Source: Calothrix sp. PCC 7103
GTDB lineage: Bacteria; Cyanobacteriota; Cyanobacteriia; Cyanobacteriales; Nostocaceae
Direction: 5' to 3'
NCBI RefSeq assembly: GCF_000331305.1
Contig: NZ_KB217478.1
Location: forward strand, 1,409,679-1,473,678
DNA length: 64,000 nucleotides
Below, in pieces: positions 1-9,092 of this stretch. Under the pieces are notes generated by a model. It made no database searches and was not told the DNA's origin. It was given only the letters and a program-made list of their open reading frames with translations. How positions within the stretch are numbered: the first letter of the stretch is position 1; every line of letters begins with the position of its first letter. The translations under genes and the position numbers were made by a program.

Positions 1-160
1 TGCGCCAAAATCAAGATGATTGGCAAGTAATACTTGAGAGTTTAGCGCAATTGTATTTGCATGGGGCGCCTGTTGATTTTCGTGATTTTGAGGGTGAGTA
101 TCGACCGAAGCGTTTGCAATTACCAACTTATCCTTTCCAACGTCAGCGTTATTGGGTTGA
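1..160 (+). repeat. Near-identical AT-linker repeat, copy 1
   Basis: Bases 1-160 match 4951-5110 with only three substitutions (positions 66, 101 and 146 here). Both encode the end of an AT domain and the post-AT linker. Copy 1 may extend left beyond the window. Such identity is far above what surrounding PKS sequence shows and suggests recent duplication or gene conversion between modules. Confidence 0.9.
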
Positions 161-2288
161 TATTAAGTCTGGCACAAGTAAGGATGTCGAGGTGTTGGAT
201 ATAAACCAAATCTCCATTCTAAATCTGCTACATCAAGGTAATATCCAGCAACTAACTCAGCAATTGGCGCCACTTTCTACAATAGAGGAGAAATACTTAC
301 CTCAATTACTAGAAGTTATCGTTAAAAAACATCAGCAGGAATTAAATACTGCATCTATTCAAGATTGGTTATACCAGTTTGAGTGGCAACTCAAACCACG
401 CAATAAAACTTCAGAACATCAACCTGATAATAAAGGCATTTGGTTGATATTCTCTGATTCTAAAGGTTTAGGAGAATCGCTAGCTCTAAACTTAGAACAG
501 CAAGGTAGTACTTGCTTATTAGTTTATGCAGGGGAATCTTACCAACGTTTGGAAAGAACTTGGAGTATTAGCCCGAATTGTATCGAAGATTATCAGCGTT
601 TGTTACATGAAGCTTGTGTACCAGGTGTAATACGGGGAATCATTCACCTGTGGAGTTTAGATTTAGCGTCAGATTTATCAATATCGACATTAGAGCAAGC
701 GCAAATTCTCGGATGTGTTAGCGTTATGCATCTGATACAGGTATTAGTGCAGCAAAATAATCTAGATGCAACTCTACCTAAGTTGTGGTTAGTGACGCGA
801 GGGACAATTTCTGTTAAACACAATAATACTTTGTCAGGTGTTTTTCAATCACCTTTGTGGGGAATGGGTAAAGTTATTGCGCTAGAACATCCCCAGTTGT
901 GGGGAGGAATAATTGATTTAGCTTCTGAATCTACAGAAAAGGAAACAAGCGCGCTTTTAGCGGAAATTTTAGATTCCCAAGAAGAAGATTATTTGGCTTT
1001 GCGTTCTCAAGAGCGTTATGTTGCTCGTTTGCAGCCAAGTAATATCAAATCTCAACAAGCTAAAATAGTGCCTTTATCTTCAGATGGTACTTATTTAATT
1101 ACTGGAGGGCTAGGTGCATTAGGTCTTAAAGTTGCTCAGTGGATGGTGGAACAGGGAGCGCGATACTTAGTTTTAATTGGGCGCCGTGATGTTGCAAATC
1201 AAGCACAAGAAACTATTTCTCAAATGGAGTCTGTTGGGGCGAAAGTTTTAACGCTTCAAGCTGATGTATCTGATAAAACAGATATGATGAGAGTTTTGGC
1301 ACGGATAAAACAATCCATGCCTGCTTTACAAGGTATTATTCATGCGGCGGGTGTGGTAGGATACCAAAGCATAATAGAGATGAATTTGAATTCTTTAATA
1401 TCTGTGTTGCGTCCAAAAGTATTGGGAGGGTTGATTTTACATCAACTTACCCAAGATATGAAGTTGGACTTTTTCGTCGGTTTTTCTTCGATTGCTTCAG
1501 TATGGGGGTCGAAGGGACAAAGCCATTATGCAGCAGCAAATTATTTCCTCGATACTTTAGCTAATTATCGTCGTAGTTTAGGATTACCTGGTTTAAGTAT
1601 AAATTGGGGCCCTTGGGCTGAGGTTGGTATGGCTACGGGTGAAGCTCAACAGTTTTTGAATCGGATGGGTGTTAAAGCACTTCAGCCAGAAAAAGCTTTG
1701 GCTGCTTTGGGTGTTTTACTGGCAGGAAATTGTTCTCAAACGACGGTGGTTAATGTTGATTGGGATGTTTTTAAAGGTATTTATGAGGCAAGGAGGACAA
1801 GTGCTTTATTGGAGGATATAAAAACTGATTTTAGTGATAATATTAAGCCTCAAATAAATAAAAAGTCTGATATACTACAAAAATTAGAGTCAGCAATAGA
1901 AAGTGAGCGTCAAGCGATTCTAATCGCTTACCTGCAATTAGAAATTGCCACTGTACTGGGAACATCGGAATTGCCGGATTCTCAACGAGGTTTCTTTAAT
2001 ATGGGTATGGATTCTCTGATGGCTGTTGATTTAAAAGCACGCCTTGAAAATAGTTTTAATGTTTCTTTACCTACAACTTTAATTTTTGAATTTCCAACTA
2101 TTCAAAATTTGGCAGAGTTTCTTGCTAAGAAATTATTTAAATGGGAATCAACAAGTTTGAATGTAGAAGTGAAGGTTGATGAAATTGAGGATGAGGAATT
2201 TTTAATATCGGAAATTGAACAGCTTTCGGAAGATGAGATTGAAGTGTCTATTGCTGAGAAGTTGGCGTTATTAGAGAGTTTGATATAA
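1..2288 (+). CDS. Modular type I polyketide synthase, 3' part (...AT-KR-ACP), truncated by window start
   Basis: The reading frame is open from base 3, so this is the C-terminal part of a longer PKS whose start lies outside the window. Visible in order: the post-AT linker ending in PFQRQRYWVD, a structural KR subdomain, a catalytic KR (TGGLGALG near 1105; catalytic Tyr at 1527-1529) and an ACP (GMDSLMA; phosphopantetheine Ser at 2013-2015). There is no DH or ER between AT and KR, so the module should leave a beta-hydroxyl. The KR lacks the LDD motif and has a Trp eight residues before the Tyr, which in the Caffrey scheme predicts an A-type (L-hydroxy) product. The acidic, Leu-rich C-terminus looks like a docking tail for the next PKS. 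No thioesterase is present. The next gene starts 66 bp downstream on the same strand. The specificity of the missing AT cannot be read. Confidence 0.93.
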   Translation, partial: RQNQDDWQVILESLAQLYLHGAPVDFRDFEGEYRPKRLQLPTYPFQRQRYWVDIKSGTSKDVEVLDINQISILNLLHQGNIQQLTQQLAPLSTIEEKYLPQLLEVIVKKHQQELNTASIQDWLYQFEWQLKPRNKTSEHQPDNKGIWLIFSDSKGLGESLALNLEQQGSTCLLVYAGESYQRLERTWSISPNCIEDYQRLLHEACVPGVIRGIIHLWSLDLASDLSISTLEQAQILGCVSVMHLIQVLVQQNNLDATLPKLWLVTRGTISVKHNNTLSGVFQSPLWGMGKVIALEHPQLWGGIIDLASESTEKETSALLAEILDSQEEDYLALRSQERYVARLQPSNIKSQQAKIVPLSSDGTYLITGGLGALGLKVAQWMVEQGARYLVLIGRRDVANQAQETISQMESVGAKVLTLQADVSDKTDMMRVLARIKQSMPALQGIIHAAGVVGYQSIIEMNLNSLISVLRPKVLGGLILHQLTQDMKLDFFVGFSSIASVWGSKGQSHYAAANYFLDTLANYRRSLGLPGLSINWGPWAEVGMATGEAQQFLNRMGVKALQPEKALAALGVLLAGNCSQTTVVNVDWDVFKGIYEARRTSALLEDIKTDFSDNIKPQINKKSDILQKLESAIESERQAILIAYLQLEIATVLGTSELPDSQRGFFNMGMDSLMAVDLKARLENSFNVSLPTTLIFEFPTIQNLAEFLAKKLFKWESTSLNVEVKVDEIEDEEFLISEIEQLSEDEIEVSIAEKLALLESLI

Positions 2289-2354
2289 AGAATTTAAGTA
2301 ATGAACCACAAAGACACAAAGTACACGAAGGAAGAGGAACAGAGATAATATAAT

Positions 2355-5300
2355 ATGAATAAGTCTTTAAATACGAATAAATCCGACAATTTAGAACAGC
2401 TTAGTACCTCAAAAAAAATGCTTCTAGCTTTAGATGCAGCTGTTAAAAAATTGGAAACTGTTGAACGTAGCAAGACTGAACCTATTGCTATAGTGGGTAC
2501 TAGCTGTCGGTTTCCAGGTGGCGCCAATAATTCAGAAGCTTTTTGGCAAGTTTTAATTAATGGTGTTGATGCAATTTCTGAAGTTCCTGATAATCGCTGG
2601 AATATTAATGATTTTTATGACCCTAATCCAGAGACACCGGGCAAAATGTACGCGCGTTATGGAGGATTTTTACAGCAGGTTGACCAATTTGACCCACAAT
2701 TTTTTGGTATTTCTCCACGGGAAGCGGTGAAAATTGATCCCCAGCAACGTTTGTTATTGGAGGTTAGCTGGGAAGCTTTGGAAAATGCTGGTATGCTTCC
2801 TACTGAAGAGACGGGTAATTCAACAGGGGTGTTTGTTGGAATTACTACTAATGATTATGCTCGGTTGATTTCTCCTGAAGGTGATCTGAATCAAATTGAT
2901 GCTTATTACCTTACGGGAAATCCTTTAAATGCTGTTGCTGGACGTTTATCTTATACTTTGGGATTGCAAGGGCCTTGTATGGCAGTGGATACAGCTTGTT
3001 CATCTTCTTTGGTAGCTGTGCATTTAGCTTGTCAAAGTTTACGTAATAGTGAATGTAATCGCGCTTTAGCTGGTGGGGTTAATTTAATTCTCTCACCAGA
3101 AAATACTGTGGCGCTTTCTAAAGCCAAAATGTTGTCTTTTGATGGTCGTTGCAAAACTTTTGATGCTCAAGCTGATGGAATTGTCAGGGGAGAGGGATGT
3201 GGAATATTAGTACTAAAACGTCTTTCGGATGCGATTGCGGATGGAGATAATATATTAGCTTTGATTCGTGGTTCAGCTGTTAACCAAGATGGTGCAAGTG
3301 GCGGTTTTACTGTTCCTAACAAAATAGCTCAAGAAAATCTTATACGCCAAGCGTTAGCGAAAGCAAAACTTCAGCCTTCTGATATTGATTATGTGGAAGC
3401 TCACGGAACGGGTACGCCTTTAGGAGACCCTATTGAAGTTAGAGCTTTAGCATCTGTTTTGGGGGAAGGACGCACTGCTGAAAATCCATTGAAAATTGGT
3501 TCGGTCAAAACTAATATTGGGCACTTAGAATCAGCCGCAGGTATTGCAGGATTAATTAAGGTGATATTATCGCTGCAACACGAAAAAATTCCACCCCATT
3601 TACATTTAAAGCAACTTAACCCTTATGTTAATTGGAATGAATTGCCTGTATCTGTAACTACCGAAGCGACTACTTGGACTACTGGTAAAAAGCAACGAAT
3701 TGCTGGAGTTAGTTCGTTTGGCGCCAGTGGTACTAATGCCCATGTGATTTTAGAACAGGCGCCTGTAATAAAGCAACAACAACAGCCAATCGAACGTTCT
3801 TCACATCTATTAACGTTATCAGCAAAAAGCGAAAGTGCTTTGCATGAGTTGGCAAAACGTTATCAGAATTTTTTGGACGAACACTCAGAACACAACTTAG
3901 CAGATATTTGCTTTACCGCTAATACCGGACGTGAGCGCTTCAAATACCGTTTGGCTGTATTGGCTCAATCAAAATCACAATTATCTCATTCTTTAAGCAG
4001 CTTTGTTCAGGGTCAGGAAGTTCGAGAAGTTTTATCCGCGTTGGTAAAACCTGCAATTCCAAAAGTGGCTTTTCTGTTTACTGGACAAGGTTCACAATAT
4101 TTAGGAATGGGGTTAGAACTTTACAAAACTCAGCCGATTTTTAGAAAAGCTCTTGACGACTGCGACCAAATTTTACGTCGCTATCTTGATAAATCATTAT
4201 TGGAGATACTTTATAACGAAGCTAGTCAATCTCAAATTGACGAGACTATTTATACACAACCTGCTTTATTTGCCTTAGAGTATGCGCTCTATCAATTATG
4301 GAAATCTTGGGGTATTCACCCGAATCTACTAATCGGTCATAGTGTCGGTGAATACGTTGCCGCTTGCGTTGCTGGTGTATTTAGTTTAGAAGATGGTTTG
4401 AAATTAATTGCACATCGTTCACGCTTAATGCAATCGCTACCTCAAAATGGGGCAATGGTTGCTGTGATGGCTACTATTGAGCAAGTTGAGATGGTTATTG
4501 CACCTGAATTGCGCGTTTCAATCGCTGCTGTAAATGGGCATAATAGTCAAGTTATTTCTGGTGAGACACAAGCGATTGAAAGAATACGCCATAATCTCGA
4601 AGTTCAAGGCATAAAAACAAAACAATTACAAGTTTCCCACGCTTTCCATTCTCAATTAATGCAACCGATGTTGGCTGAGTTTAGTCAAGTTGCAAGTCAA
4701 ATTACTTATTCAACTCCTAAAATTAAAATAATTTCCAATCTGACTGGACTTGTGGCAGGTGAAGAAATTGCTACACCCGAATATTGGTGTCGTCACATTA
4801 CAAGTGCAGTGCAATTTGCTACTAGTATGGATTTAGCACAGCAACTGGTTGATGTGTTTGTGGAAATTGGACCCAAACCAATTTTACTAGGGATGGGGCG
4901 ACAGTGTTTAAATCAAAATCAGCTTCAACAAAAACTGTGGTTGCCTAGTTTGCGCCAAAATCAAGATGATTGGCAAGTAATACTTGAGAGTTTAGCGCAA
5001 TTGTATTTGCATGGGGTGCCTGTTGATTTTCGTGATTTTGAGGGTGAGTACCGACCGAAGCGTTTGCAATTACCAACTTATCCTTTCCAACGTCAACGTT
5101 ATTGGGTTGACACTAACAGAAAATCAATTCATAATCTTAAATCTCGAATATATAATCAACATCATCCTTTGGTTGGTCAACGCTTACAAATAGCGACAAC
5201 TAAGGAAATTCATTTTGAATCTCATGTTAGCCAGTTTTTACCAACATTTCTCCAAGACCATCGCATTTACAAAGCAACGATTTTACCAGCTACTGCTTAT

Positions 5301-8300
5301 TTAGAAATGGCATTAGCTGCTGGAGCAAAAATTTTTAAGACTGATAATTTATTGTTAGAGGAAGTTATTATTCAGCAAGCTTTAATACTTTCTGGAGAAC
5401 ATAAAATACAATTAATTTTAACTCCGCCTGAACAAGAGGATAATCGCAAAATTAAAGTATACTCTTTTCAAATTTTTAGTTTTTTACAAGACGCGAATGA
5501 GGAAATATCTTGGAATCTCCATGCTTCAGGAAAGGTAAAAGTTGGCGGTATTGCTAAAGATTCAATAAAGTCAGAAAAAACTTTCTTTAGTTACAACTCT
5601 AATACTGAGATATCTGTCGAAGATTATTATCGAACTCTACACAATCGCGGTTTTGATTACGGTGAAACTTTTCAAGCAATCGCGCGCATTTGGAAGCAAG
5701 CAGAAACAACAGTAGGAGAAATTCGCTTACCCGCAGCTTTAGCAAAAGAAAATACAGATTATCAATTACACCCTGTTTTACTAGATGCTTGTTTTCAAGT
5801 TTTGGGTACTAGTTTTCCTAACAGCGATAATCAAGATGTTTATTTACCTGTAGGGGTAGAACGACTGCAAGTTTATAGCCGTCCTGGTAGCTGTTTATGG
5901 AGTCGGGTAGAAAAAATTCAATTCCAAGATGCAAAGCAGCAACACCTCAAGGCTGATTTATGTTTATTTGATGAGAGTGGAAATGTAGTCGCAAAAATAG
6001 CTGGTTTATCTTTCCGGCGCCTTACTCATCAAGCCTTTGAACGCACGATGCGGAAAGTATTACAGCCAAATACTCAAAAAGATACGGAAAATTTGCTATA
6101 TCAAGTTGCTTGGAAACCCCAAGAGCTTGAACACATAAGTCACACTGAGGGCGGTGAGTCTAGTTGGATAATATTTGCTGATAATGATGAGGGGTTACAA
6201 TTAGCTGAATTTTTGAGACAACAAGGTGATTACTGTGTAATTGTTAACTCAGGAGATACTTATAAGCAGTTACAAACAAATCATTATCAAATTAATTTAT
6301 TACGCAGAGAAGACTTCCGGCGCCTGCTTCAAGAAAATTTTGCTGATAACCAGGCGCCTTGTCGGGGAATTGTTCATCTCTGGAGTATTAATGATACAAA
6401 TAATACATCAGATGCACAAATTACTAATTGTGGCAGCGTATTGCATTTAGTGCAGGCTATTTATGACGCAAAATTATCAAGTTCGCCTCGTTTATACTTA
6501 GTAACTAAAGGTTCGCAACCTGTAAGTACAAAAGCCGAACTAGAAGTCAATCAAGCAACATTATGGGGACTGGGTAAAGTTATAGCTTTAGAACATCCAG
6601 AATTAAGATGTACTCGTTTAGACTTAGACCCCTCCGAAGAAAACAATATAACAAGTTTGGCGCTAGAGTTATTAGCTCAAGATCAAGAAGACCAAATTGC
6701 CTACCGTCAAGGAATACGTTATGTTTCTAGACTTGTAAAATTCTCAACACCATCCTCCACTAACGAACCCTTCAAACTTAAGATTACCGAATACGGTGTA
6801 TTTGAAAACTTGAAGAAAGTACCCATGATACGCCGTCCACCACAACCTGGAGAGGTGGAAATTCAAGTTAAAGCGGTGGGGATCAATTTTCGAGATGTGT
6901 TAAATGCTTTAGGAATGCTCAAAGAATATACTGAGACTTTGGGAATTACTGATGTTTCAGAATTACCTTTTGGCGGAGAATGTTCTGGGCGAGTTGTGGC
7001 TGTCGGCGAAAATGTATCTCACCTTAAGGTTGGGGATGAAGTTATTGCCGCTCAAACAATAGGTAGTTTGGCAAGTTTTGTTACGGTGAGGTCAGAATTC
7101 ACGGTTCTCAAACCTAAAAATATCAGCTTTGAAGAAGCCGCTACTATTCCCACAACCTTTTTAACTGCTTACTACGGTTTATATCGCCAAGCAAATCTGC
7201 AAGCGGGAGAACGAATATTAATTCATGCAGCAGCTGGTGGTGTTGGTCAAGCCGCAGTTCAGTTGGCACAGCTAGCAGGTGCAGAGGTTTTTGCAACAGC
7301 GAGTTTTAGCAAGTGGGATTTTCTCAAATCTACCGGAATTGCATCGGTAATGAACTCCCGCAGTTTAGATTTTGCCCAACAGGTAATGGATATTACCTCT
7401 GGACAAGGTGTTCATGTTGTTCTCAATAGTTTAAATGGCGAATATATTCCCAAGAGTATTGATATACTCAGTAAAAATGGTCGATTTGTTGAAATTGGTA
7501 AAATTGGCATTTGGGATGATAACCAAGTAAAAACCACAAGACCCGATGTTGCTTATTTTCCTTTTGATATGTTGGACATATCTTTGGAAAACCCTAGTTT
7601 AATCGCTAATATGCTTGGGAAGTTAATAACACAGTTTGAGCAAGGCGCCCTCAAACCCCTGCCTTTCAAAGCTTTTTCGATTGATAATGTTGCTAATGCT
7701 TTCAAGTACATGGCGCAAGCCAAGCATATTGGCAAGGTTGTAGTCACTATCCCAGAAAATGATATTGCCGGAAATAACCAAGATAACCAAGATAAAAAAA
7801 TTATTAAGGAGGATAGTAGTTACCTGATTACAGGTGGTTTGGGAGCATTAGGAATAAAAGTTGCACAATGGCTTGCAGTCAAAGGCGCCCGTCACTTAGT
7901 ACTGACAGGAAGACGTAGTAATATCTCAGAAGAAGTACAACAGCAAGTTAGCCAGCTTGAACAAACAGGCGTGCAAGTGTTAGTTGTACAAGCAGATGTG
8001 TCAAATCTGGAAGATATAAACAGGTTGTTAACAACTGTGAAAGAAACAATGCCCCCCTTAAAAGGAATAATTCATGCAGCGGGGGTACTGGAAGACCGAA
8101 TGCTGCTGGGGCAAAGTTGGGAAAGCTTTAGTCGAGTTCTTGCACCGAAAGTTGCTGGAACTTGGAATTTGCATACTATGACCAAGACTTTAGCGCTAGA
8201 TTTCTTCGTTTGCTTCTCTTCAATATCAGCTTTACTAGGCTCCCCAGGACAAGGAAATTATGCTGCCGCTAATGCTTTTATGGATGCACTCGCACACTAT

Positions 8301-9011
8301 CGTCAAGCTAATGGTTTACCAGGATTAAGTATTAATTGGGGACCTTGGTCAGAAGCAGGTATGGCGGCAGCTTTGGGCAATCGTTGGGATACTCAAGGTA
8401 TTGCAACAATTGATACTAAACAAGGAATCGAAATACTTGGGAAACTTTTAGAGCAAAAATTAGACCAAAAAATTCCTCAAGTTGGTGTTGTAGATATAGA
8501 ATGGTCGAAATTAAGAGGACAATTTCCGGGTAATATAAAGTATCCTTTCTTAAGTGAATTTACGGCTGAAAGCGAGCCTGTTAATACATCTACTCAATCA
8601 GAATTTAGCCGCAAAATCGCAGCAGCAAAACAAAGCGAGCGCAAAACTTTATTAATGAACCATGTGCGGTCACAAATCGCAAAAGTTCTAGATTTAAAAA
8701 ACTTGGAGGAAATCGACGCACAGCAAGGTTTTTCTGAATTAGGAATGGACTCACTCATGGCCGTAGAGTTACGAAACCGTTTGCAAACCAGTTTAGATTG
8801 TTCTGTTCCTGCATCTGTAGCTTTTGACTATCCGACTATTGAATCGTTAGTTAGTTATTTGGCTAGTAAGTTTGAAGATGCTAAAGACACGAAAACAGAA
8901 AATATATCTAAATCAATTAAAACTATGCCATTAGAACTTGAACTAGAGAAATTATCGGACAGCGAAGCAGAAGCTTTATTGATGGATAAATTGAACAGCT
9001 TGAAATATTAA
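2355..9011 (+). CDS. Modular type I polyketide synthase, one fully reducing module (KS-AT-DH-ER-KR-ACP)
   Basis: A 2218-residue single-module PKS extending a chain by one two-carbon unit and reducing it to a saturated methylene. N-terminal coiled-coil docking region to about residue 40. KS from about 42 with C215, H350 (HGTGT) and H390 (NIGHLE). AT with GHSVGEY (S663) and HAFH at 762-765, the malonyl-type signature. DH with H969 and D1144; the Gly of the classical HxxxGxxxxP motif is Lys here, so DH efficiency is uncertain. ER with an AAGGVG nucleotide-binding motif near 1626. KR with TGGLGALG near 1825, S1956, Y1969 and an LED in the LDD position, predicting B type, the type normally paired with DH. 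ACP with S2133. The C-terminus has a Leu/Glu-rich docking tail. The ATG follows the previous PKS by 66 bp and the next PKS starts 81 bp after it, so an operon is likely. Confidence 0.95.
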   Translation: MNKSLNTNKSDNLEQLSTSKKMLLALDAAVKKLETVERSKTEPIAIVGTSCRFPGGANNSEAFWQVLINGVDAISEVPDNRWNINDFYDPNPETPGKMYARYGGFLQQVDQFDPQFFGISPREAVKIDPQQRLLLEVSWEALENAGMLPTEETGNSTGVFVGITTNDYARLISPEGDLNQIDAYYLTGNPLNAVAGRLSYTLGLQGPCMAVDTACSSSLVAVHLACQSLRNSECNRALAGGVNLILSPENTVALSKAKMLSFDGRCKTFDAQADGIVRGEGCGILVLKRLSDAIADGDNILALIRGSAVNQDGASGGFTVPNKIAQENLIRQALAKAKLQPSDIDYVEAHGTGTPLGDPIEVRALASVLGEGRTAENPLKIGSVKTNIGHLESAAGIAGLIKVILSLQHEKIPPHLHLKQLNPYVNWNELPVSVTTEATTWTTGKKQRIAGVSSFGASGTNAHVILEQAPVIKQQQQPIERSSHLLTLSAKSESALHELAKRYQNFLDEHSEHNLADICFTANTGRERFKYRLAVLAQSKSQLSHSLSSFVQGQEVREVLSALVKPAIPKVAFLFTGQGSQYLGMGLELYKTQPIFRKALDDCDQILRRYLDKSLLEILYNEASQSQIDETIYTQPALFALEYALYQLWKSWGIHPNLLIGHSVGEYVAACVAGVFSLEDGLKLIAHRSRLMQSLPQNGAMVAVMATIEQVEMVIAPELRVSIAAVNGHNSQVISGETQAIERIRHNLEVQGIKTKQLQVSHAFHSQLMQPMLAEFSQVASQITYSTPKIKIISNLTGLVAGEEIATPEYWCRHITSAVQFATSMDLAQQLVDVFVEIGPKPILLGMGRQCLNQNQLQQKLWLPSLRQNQDDWQVILESLAQLYLHGVPVDFRDFEGEYRPKRLQLPTYPFQRQRYWVDTNRKSIHNLKSRIYNQHHPLVGQRLQIATTKEIHFESHVSQFLPTFLQDHRIYKATILPATAYLEMALAAGAKIFKTDNLLLEEVIIQQALILSGEHKIQLILTPPEQEDNRKIKVYSFQIFSFLQDANEEISWNLHASGKVKVGGIAKDSIKSEKTFFSYNSNTEISVEDYYRTLHNRGFDYGETFQAIARIWKQAETTVGEIRLPAALAKENTDYQLHPVLLDACFQVLGTSFPNSDNQDVYLPVGVERLQVYSRPGSCLWSRVEKIQFQDAKQQHLKADLCLFDESGNVVAKIAGLSFRRLTHQAFERTMRKVLQPNTQKDTENLLYQVAWKPQELEHISHTEGGESSWIIFADNDEGLQLAEFLRQQGDYCVIVNSGDTYKQLQTNHYQINLLRREDFRRLLQENFADNQAPCRGIVHLWSINDTNNTSDAQITNCGSVLHLVQAIYDAKLSSSPRLYLVTKGSQPVSTKAELEVNQATLWGLGKVIALEHPELRCTRLDLDPSEENNITSLALELLAQDQEDQIAYRQGIRYVSRLVKFSTPSSTNEPFKLKITEYGVFENLKKVPMIRRPPQPGEVEIQVKAVGINFRDVLNALGMLKEYTETLGITDVSELPFGGECSGRVVAVGENVSHLKVGDEVIAAQTIGSLASFVTVRSEFTVLKPKNISFEEAATIPTTFLTAYYGLYRQANLQAGERILIHAAAGGVGQAAVQLAQLAGAEVFATASFSKWDFLKSTGIASVMNSRSLDFAQQVMDITSGQGVHVVLNSLNGEYIPKSIDILSKNGRFVEIGKIGIWDDNQVKTTRPDVAYFPFDMLDISLENPSLIANMLGKLITQFEQGALKPLPFKAFSIDNVANAFKYMAQAKHIGKVVVTIPENDIAGNNQDNQDKKIIKEDSSYLITGGLGALGIKVAQWLAVKGARHLVLTGRRSNISEEVQQQVSQLEQTGVQVLVVQADVSNLEDINRLLTTVKETMPPLKGIIHAAGVLEDRMLLGQSWESFSRVLAPKVAGTWNLHTMTKTLALDFFVCFSSISALLGSPGQGNYAAANAFMDALAHYRQANGLPGLSINWGPWSEAGMAAALGNRWDTQGIATIDTKQGIEILGKLLEQKLDQKIPQVGVVDIEWSKLRGQFPGNIKYPFLSEFTAESEPVNTSTQSEFSRKIAAAKQSERKTLLMNHVRSQIAKVLDLKNLEEIDAQQGFSELGMDSLMAVELRNRLQTSLDCSVPASVAFDYPTIESLVSYLASKFEDAKDTKTENISKSIKTMPLELELEKLSDSEAEALLMDKLNSLKY
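4951..5110 (+). repeat. Near-identical AT-linker repeat, copy 2
   Basis: This is the second copy of the segment at 1-160, with 157 of 160 bases identical. It lies inside the AT-to-DH linker of the fully reducing module. Identity falls off sharply after base 5110, where this protein continues into a DH and the upstream one into a KR. Confidence 0.9.
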
Positions 9012-9092
9012 AGGATATTTAAGGCGCCATCTTCAAGCAAAAAGTCATTATCTAAAAAATAAATCAGTAATTACTTACTACCAGCGAGAGCA

